Below are positions 60,870 through 64,000 of a DNA stretch of 64,000 nt, piece by piece. The stretch comes from Flavobacterium bernardetii (GTDB lineage Bacteria; Bacteroidota; Bacteroidia; Flavobacteriales; Flavobacteriaceae), in contig NZ_JAANOQ010000001.1 of NCBI RefSeq assembly GCF_011305415.1, positions 1 through 64,000 of the forward strand, given 5' to 3'. A model generated the notes under the pieces. The model made no database searches and was not told where the DNA came from. It saw nothing but the letters and a program-made list of their open reading frames with translations. How positions within the stretch are numbered: position 1 is the first letter of the stretch; each line of letters starts with the position of its first letter. Position numbers and translations under genes: made by a program.

Positions 60870-60917
60870 ATTACGCACAAAGTAAAGAATCCATAAATCC
60901 TTTCAATCTGCGTGAAA
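60870..60917 (+). repeat. 48-base repeat, sixth direct copy
   Basis: A single copy, nearly identical to those upstream of capG, lies between capG and the next glycosyltransferase gene. Thus capG is bracketed by direct copies. Confidence 0.95.
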
Positions 60918-60930
60918 TAAAAAACATTTC

Positions 60931-62145
60931 GTGAAACCAAACAGTAAAATTCTTTTCTTAGCTCTGGCTTATCCGAAAATTCCAAATTCGAGTAATTTAT
61001 ATACCGATTTAATGGAAGAATTTCGTGATCAAGGTCATGAAGTTTTTGTGGTGGCACCAACAGTAAATGAAAATGAAGTCGGTTTAAATGAGGAAGAAGG
61101 AATTCATGTTATCCGAGTAAAAACACTTCCGTTATTAAACGTAAACCCAATTCAAAAAGGAATAGCAAATGTGCTTTTGCCGTATCAATATAAAAAAGCC
61201 ATCAAAAAATATTTTAAGTCGGATTCTTTAGATTTAATCATAATGCCAACACCACCAATTAGTTTGATTGATGTAGCAAGTTGGTTAAAAAAGAAATATC
61301 AATCGAAACTGTATTTAATTTTAAGAGATATTTTTCCTCAAAATGCTGTCGATTTAGGTATGATGAAGAAAGGCGGAATGCTATACAATTTCTTCCGAAA
61401 AAAAGAACATTTATTATACGAAGTGGCTGATGAAATTGGTTGTATGTCACAAGGAAATATCGATTATGTAATTAAACATAATCCGACAGTAAAAACCGAA
61501 AAATTACATTTATTACCGAATTGGCAAAAAGAAATTCCACAGTTTTCTGATGATAAAGTTGCTTTAAGAAAAAAATATAATTTTGATGATAACTTCGTTA
61601 TAATTTTCGGTGGAAATATTGGTTTGCCTCAAAAGTTAGAAAATATTTTGGCTGTAGCCGAATTGTTTCAACCAGAAGATAAAGTGTTATTTTTCATAGT
61701 CGGACAAGGAACGGAGAAAGCGAAAATCGAAAAATTAATTAATGAGAAGAACATTCAAAACGTTGTAATTAAGAATTCATTACCACGTGATGATTATCAA
61801 AATATTATTTCGGTGGCCGATTGTGGTTTAATTTCTCTCCACGAAAATTTCACCATTCCGAATATTCCATCTAAATCGTTAAGTTATTTCAATGCAAAAA
61901 TTCCTGTTTTAGCAGCAATTGATGTAAATACAGATTACGGAACAATCATTCAAGATGAAGTGAAAGCCGGGGTTTGGGCTCCATCAAACGAACCGAATCT
62001 AATCAAAGAAAAAATTGATTTATTGCGTTCAAATCCGCAACTTTGTAAACAAATGGGAGAAAATGGGTATCACTATTTTGTAAATCATGTGACGCCAAAA
62101 CATAGTTATGAAGTTGTTAAGAGCCAAGTAAAAAGAGCCAAGTAA
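60931..62145 (+). CDS. WbuB-like glycosyltransferase (L-FucNAc transferase candidate)
   Basis: The 404-residue GT-B protein has the WbuB-type start KILFLALAYPKIPNSSNLYT, LIIMPTPPISLIDVASWLKK near residue 108, LRDIFPQNAVDLGM near 130, and donor motifs IIFGGNIGLPQKLENILAVA near 222. WbuB-like enzymes usually accompany FnlABC and transfer L-FucNAc, which fits this position. The best start is GTG 60931. The last residues (SQVKRAK) are coded by a short tandem repeat that runs on past the stop, so the tail looks recently altered. Confidence 0.87.
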   Translation: MKPNSKILFLALAYPKIPNSSNLYTDLMEEFRDQGHEVFVVAPTVNENEVGLNEEEGIHVIRVKTLPLLNVNPIQKGIANVLLPYQYKKAIKKYFKSDSLDLIIMPTPPISLIDVASWLKKKYQSKLYLILRDIFPQNAVDLGMMKKGGMLYNFFRKKEHLLYEVADEIGCMSQGNIDYVIKHNPTVKTEKLHLLPNWQKEIPQFSDDKVALRKKYNFDDNFVIIFGGNIGLPQKLENILAVAELFQPEDKVLFFIVGQGTEKAKIEKLINEKNIQNVVIKNSLPRDDYQNIISVADCGLISLHENFTIPNIPSKSLSYFNAKIPVLAAIDVNTDYGTIIQDEVKAGVWAPSNEPNLIKEKIDLLRSNPQLCKQMGENGYHYFVNHVTPKHSYEVVKSQVKRAK

Positions 62146-62200
62146 AAAGTAAAAAGAGCCAAGTAAAAAGTAAAAAGTTAAAAGAGCCAAGTAAAAAGTA
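62121..62200 (+). repeat. GAGCCAAGTAAAAAG short tandem repeat
   Basis: The word GAGCCAAGTAAAAAG recurs at 62121, 62135, 62156 and 62184, separated by runs of AAAAGT-like sequence. It covers the last codons of the WbuB-like gene and the whole gap to the sugar transferase gene. Confidence 0.9.
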
Positions 62201-62202
62201 AT

Positions 62203-62808
62203 ATGTATTCAAAAACAGTAAAACCAATTTTAGATTTTATACTTGCCGTAATAGGATTCATCATCTTATTGCCGGTGTTTCTATTGGTTACTGTTTTGTT
62301 GTTTTTTGCGAATCAAGGAAAACCGTTTTTTATTCAACGTCGTCCTGGAAAAAAATGCCAAGTATTCTCAATTATCAAATTCAAAACTATGAATGATAAA
62401 AAAGATGCTTCAGGAAAATTATTACACGATTCGGAAAGATTAACTACTGTTGGAAGTTTTGTACGAAAAACATCTTTAGATGAGATTCCGCAACTAATAA
62501 ATGTTATTAAAGGCGATATGAGTATTATTGGTCCACGACCTTTGCTAACAGATTACGTACATTTGTATAACGAGTTTCAAAACCAAAGGCATAACGTAAA
62601 ACCTGGAATTACAGGCTGGGCTCAAGTAAATGGAAGAAATGCTATTTCTTGGGATAAAAAATTTGAATTAGACGTTTTTTATGTCAATAATGTTTCTTTT
62701 TGGTTAGATTTGAAAATCCTTTTCTTGACGGTTAAAAAAGTACTAATCAGCGAAGGGATTTCAGCAGAAGACGCTGCCACAATAGAACCATTTCAAGGAC
62801 AATATTAA
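62203..62808 (+). CDS. Initiating sugar-phosphate transferase (PglC-like)
   Basis: The 201-residue protein has one N-terminal hydrophobic hairpin or helix (LDFILAVIGFIILLPVFLLV). The phosphoglycosyl transferase core follows: QRRPGKKCQVFSIIKFKTM near residue 46, ERLTTVGSFVRKTSLDEIPQ near 78, NVIKGDMSIIGPRPLL near 100, and KPGITGWAQVNGRN near 130. The short monotopic form matches PglC rather than full-length WbaP/WcaJ. It would transfer a sugar phosphate to undecaprenyl phosphate. The following PglD- and PglE-like genes point to a bacillosamine-type sugar. Confidence 0.92.
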   Translation: MYSKTVKPILDFILAVIGFIILLPVFLLVTVLLFFANQGKPFFIQRRPGKKCQVFSIIKFKTMNDKKDASGKLLHDSERLTTVGSFVRKTSLDEIPQLINVIKGDMSIIGPRPLLTDYVHLYNEFQNQRHNVKPGITGWAQVNGRNAISWDKKFELDVFYVNNVSFWLDLKILFLTVKKVLISEGISAEDAATIEPFQGQY

Positions 62809-62827
62809 CCATATTAACCCCCCAAAT

Positions 62828-63472
62828 ATGAAAAAAATTGCAATAATAGGAGCAGGCGGTTTTGGTAGAGAAGTGAAAATGCTTATCGATCAAATCAATG
62901 TTGTTTCACCAAAATATACTTTCATCGGGTATTACGATGATGGAAAAGAAGAAGGGATTTTAATAAATGGTTTTCCTGTTTTAGGAAAAGTTTCAGATTT
63001 GAATACTGTTTCTGAAGAGATTTCTGTGGCATTAGCATTGGGTAATCCAGTTTATAAAAAGAATGTTGTGGGTTTAGTCGAAAATCAAAATATCAGTTTT
63101 GAAACCTTAATCCATCCTTCAGTATTAATTGGTAATGACGAAGTTTCAATTGGAAAAGGAACTGTCATTTGCGCAGGAAATATAATTACGTGTAACATTT
63201 CAATTAAAGATTATGTAACGCTAAATTTAGCTTGTACAATTGGTCATGATACTGTTTTAGAAGATTTCGTTTCGTTAATGCCAGGAGTAAATGTTTCAGG
63301 TGAAGTTGTTTTAGAAGAAGCCGTTTATGTTGGAACTGGAGCGAAAATAATCAATCAAGTTTCGGTTGGAAAAAACACTACAATTGGAGCAGGAGCAGTG
63401 GTTTCAAAATCTCTTCCAGAAAATTGTACAGCTGTGGGAATTCCTGCTAAACCTATAAAATTTCATTCGTAA
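62828..63472 (+). CDS. Sugar O/N-acetyltransferase (PglD/NeuD-like)
   Basis: The 214-residue protein has the PglD layout: an N-terminal Rossmann-like part (KIAIIGAGGFGREVKMLIDQ, then YYDDGKEEGILINGFPVLGK) and a C-terminal left-handed beta-helix with hexapeptide repeats (VLIGNDEVSIGKGTVICAG, then GVNVSGEVVLEEAVYVGTGA). The catalytic histidine is probably in LACTIGHDTVLEDF. It would acetylate the 4-amino sugar made by the downstream aminotransferase. Its stop overlaps the next start in a TAATG. Confidence 0.9.
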   Translation: MKKIAIIGAGGFGREVKMLIDQINVVSPKYTFIGYYDDGKEEGILINGFPVLGKVSDLNTVSEEISVALALGNPVYKKNVVGLVENQNISFETLIHPSVLIGNDEVSIGKGTVICAGNIITCNISIKDYVTLNLACTIGHDTVLEDFVSLMPGVNVSGEVVLEEAVYVGTGAKIINQVSVGKNTTIGAGAVVSKSLPENCTAVGIPAKPIKFHS

Positions 63473-64000
63473 TGCAACAAGAAAAAATATGGTTATCGTC
63501 GCCACATATGGGTGGAACCGAACAAAAATATGTTAATGAAGCGTTTGATACCAATTGGGTTGCGCCTTTAGGTCCGAATGTGAATAATTTTGAAATTGAT
63601 TTAGAAAAATATTTAAATCAAAATGTTTTTGTTGGTGCTTTAAGTTCTGGAACTGCCGCTTTGCATTTAGGTTTAATTTTGTTAGATGTAAAACCTGGAG
63701 ATGAAGTGATTTGTCAATCGATGACTTTTTCGGCTTCAGCCAATCCAATTGCCTATTTAGGAGCGACTCCCGTTTTTATTGATAGCGAAATGGATACTTG
63801 GAATATGTGCCCAATTGCTTTAGAAGAAGCTATAAAAGATAGGATTTCAAAAGGTAAAAAACCAAAAGCTATTATACCAGTTCATTTATACGGAATGCCA
63901 GCGAAAATGGATGAAATAAGAGCCATTGCCAATCAATACGAAATTCCAATTTTAGAAGATAGCGCAGAAGCTTTAGGAAGTTCGTACAAAAATCAAAAAT
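63472..64000 (+). CDS. DegT/PglE-like aminotransferase, partial
   Basis: The first 176 codons of a PLP-dependent sugar aminotransferase are present, cut by the window end. The start reads MQQEKIWLSSPHMGG, followed by EAFDTNWVAPLGPNV and ALSSGTAALHLGLILL near residue 60. VICQSMTFSASANPIAYLGA lies near 80, IIPVHLYGMPAKMDEI near 135, and ILEDSAEALGSSY near 162. This matches PglE and related DegT/DnrJ/EryC1 enzymes that aminate C4 of a UDP-4-keto sugar. The PLP lysine lies beyond the window. Confidence 0.92.
   Translation, partial: MQQEKIWLSSPHMGGTEQKYVNEAFDTNWVAPLGPNVNNFEIDLEKYLNQNVFVGALSSGTAALHLGLILLDVKPGDEVICQSMTFSASANPIAYLGATPVFIDSEMDTWNMCPIALEEAIKDRISKGKKPKAIIPVHLYGMPAKMDEIRAIANQYEIPILEDSAEALGSSYKNQK

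Overview
The window looks like chromosomal DNA of a member of the Bacteroidota, most likely Flavobacterium or a close relative. It is very AT-rich. Many genes are preceded by the Bacteroidota -7 promoter box TAnnTTTG. It carries type IX secretion and gliding genes (gldJ, porU, porV), a type A sorting-domain cargo protein, and several families typical of this group (DUF3276/PUR, DUF1573, YajC, CtlX). No rRNA, tRNA, CRISPR array, insertion sequence or prophage was seen. These assignments come from reading motifs and recalling families; no database search was possible.

Layout. Bases 1-346 hold no gene but contain strong hairpins and may be a structured RNA. Bases 347-9703 are housekeeping: a PUR-like protein, an ABC exporter, a leucine-dehydrogenase-like enzyme, nusB-DUF1573-yajC, pepT, a TonB-like protein followed by a secreted TonB C-terminal domain, and a glutamate-dehydrogenase-like enzyme. 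Bases 9818-12441 hold a TetR regulator with a matching palindromic operator before itself and before the next gene (alpha/beta hydrolase), then anmK. Bases 12464-16637 hold an acyl-CoA dehydrogenase and a two-gene secreted unit (small protein plus BNR-type type IX cargo). Bases 16640-28440 form the murF, gldJ / porU, porV, cdd, pdhA, pdhC block. Bases 28463-41729 are mixed: M28 peptidase, SDR, a DinD/BRO-like protein coupled to a SprT protease, mannose-1-phosphate guanylyltransferase, arginase and ctlX, SDR-DUF2867, MarC, a sodium symporter and recR.

From 41755 to the right edge lies one long rightward surface-polysaccharide cluster of the Wzx/Wzy type. It has an export lipoprotein, a Wzc-like tyrosine kinase, a UDP-HexNAc epimerase, two UDP-sugar dehydrogenases, a flippase, a polymerase, an FkbM methyltransferase, an acyltransferase, glycosyltransferases, the CapE-CapF-CapG set for UDP-N-acetyl-L-fucosamine, a WbuB-like transferase, and PglC-, PglD- and PglE-like proteins (the last cut by the edge). 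The sugars suggest a glycan containing FucNAc, uronic acids and a bacillosamine-type initiating sugar. Because type IX cargo in some Bacteroidota is anchored to a special LPS, the closeness of this cluster to porU/porV is notable, though any functional link is inference.

The most unusual signals are small inserts in the polysaccharide cluster. One is a GxxExxY protein with PD-(D/E)XK nuclease-like residues, placed between capF and capG. It is flanked by one inverted and five direct copies of a 48-base repeat, and a sixth direct copy lies beyond capG. The other is a four-helix-bundle (23S-IVP family) gene preceded by about 15 copies of a 16-base minisatellite, placed between the two UDP-sugar dehydrogenases.
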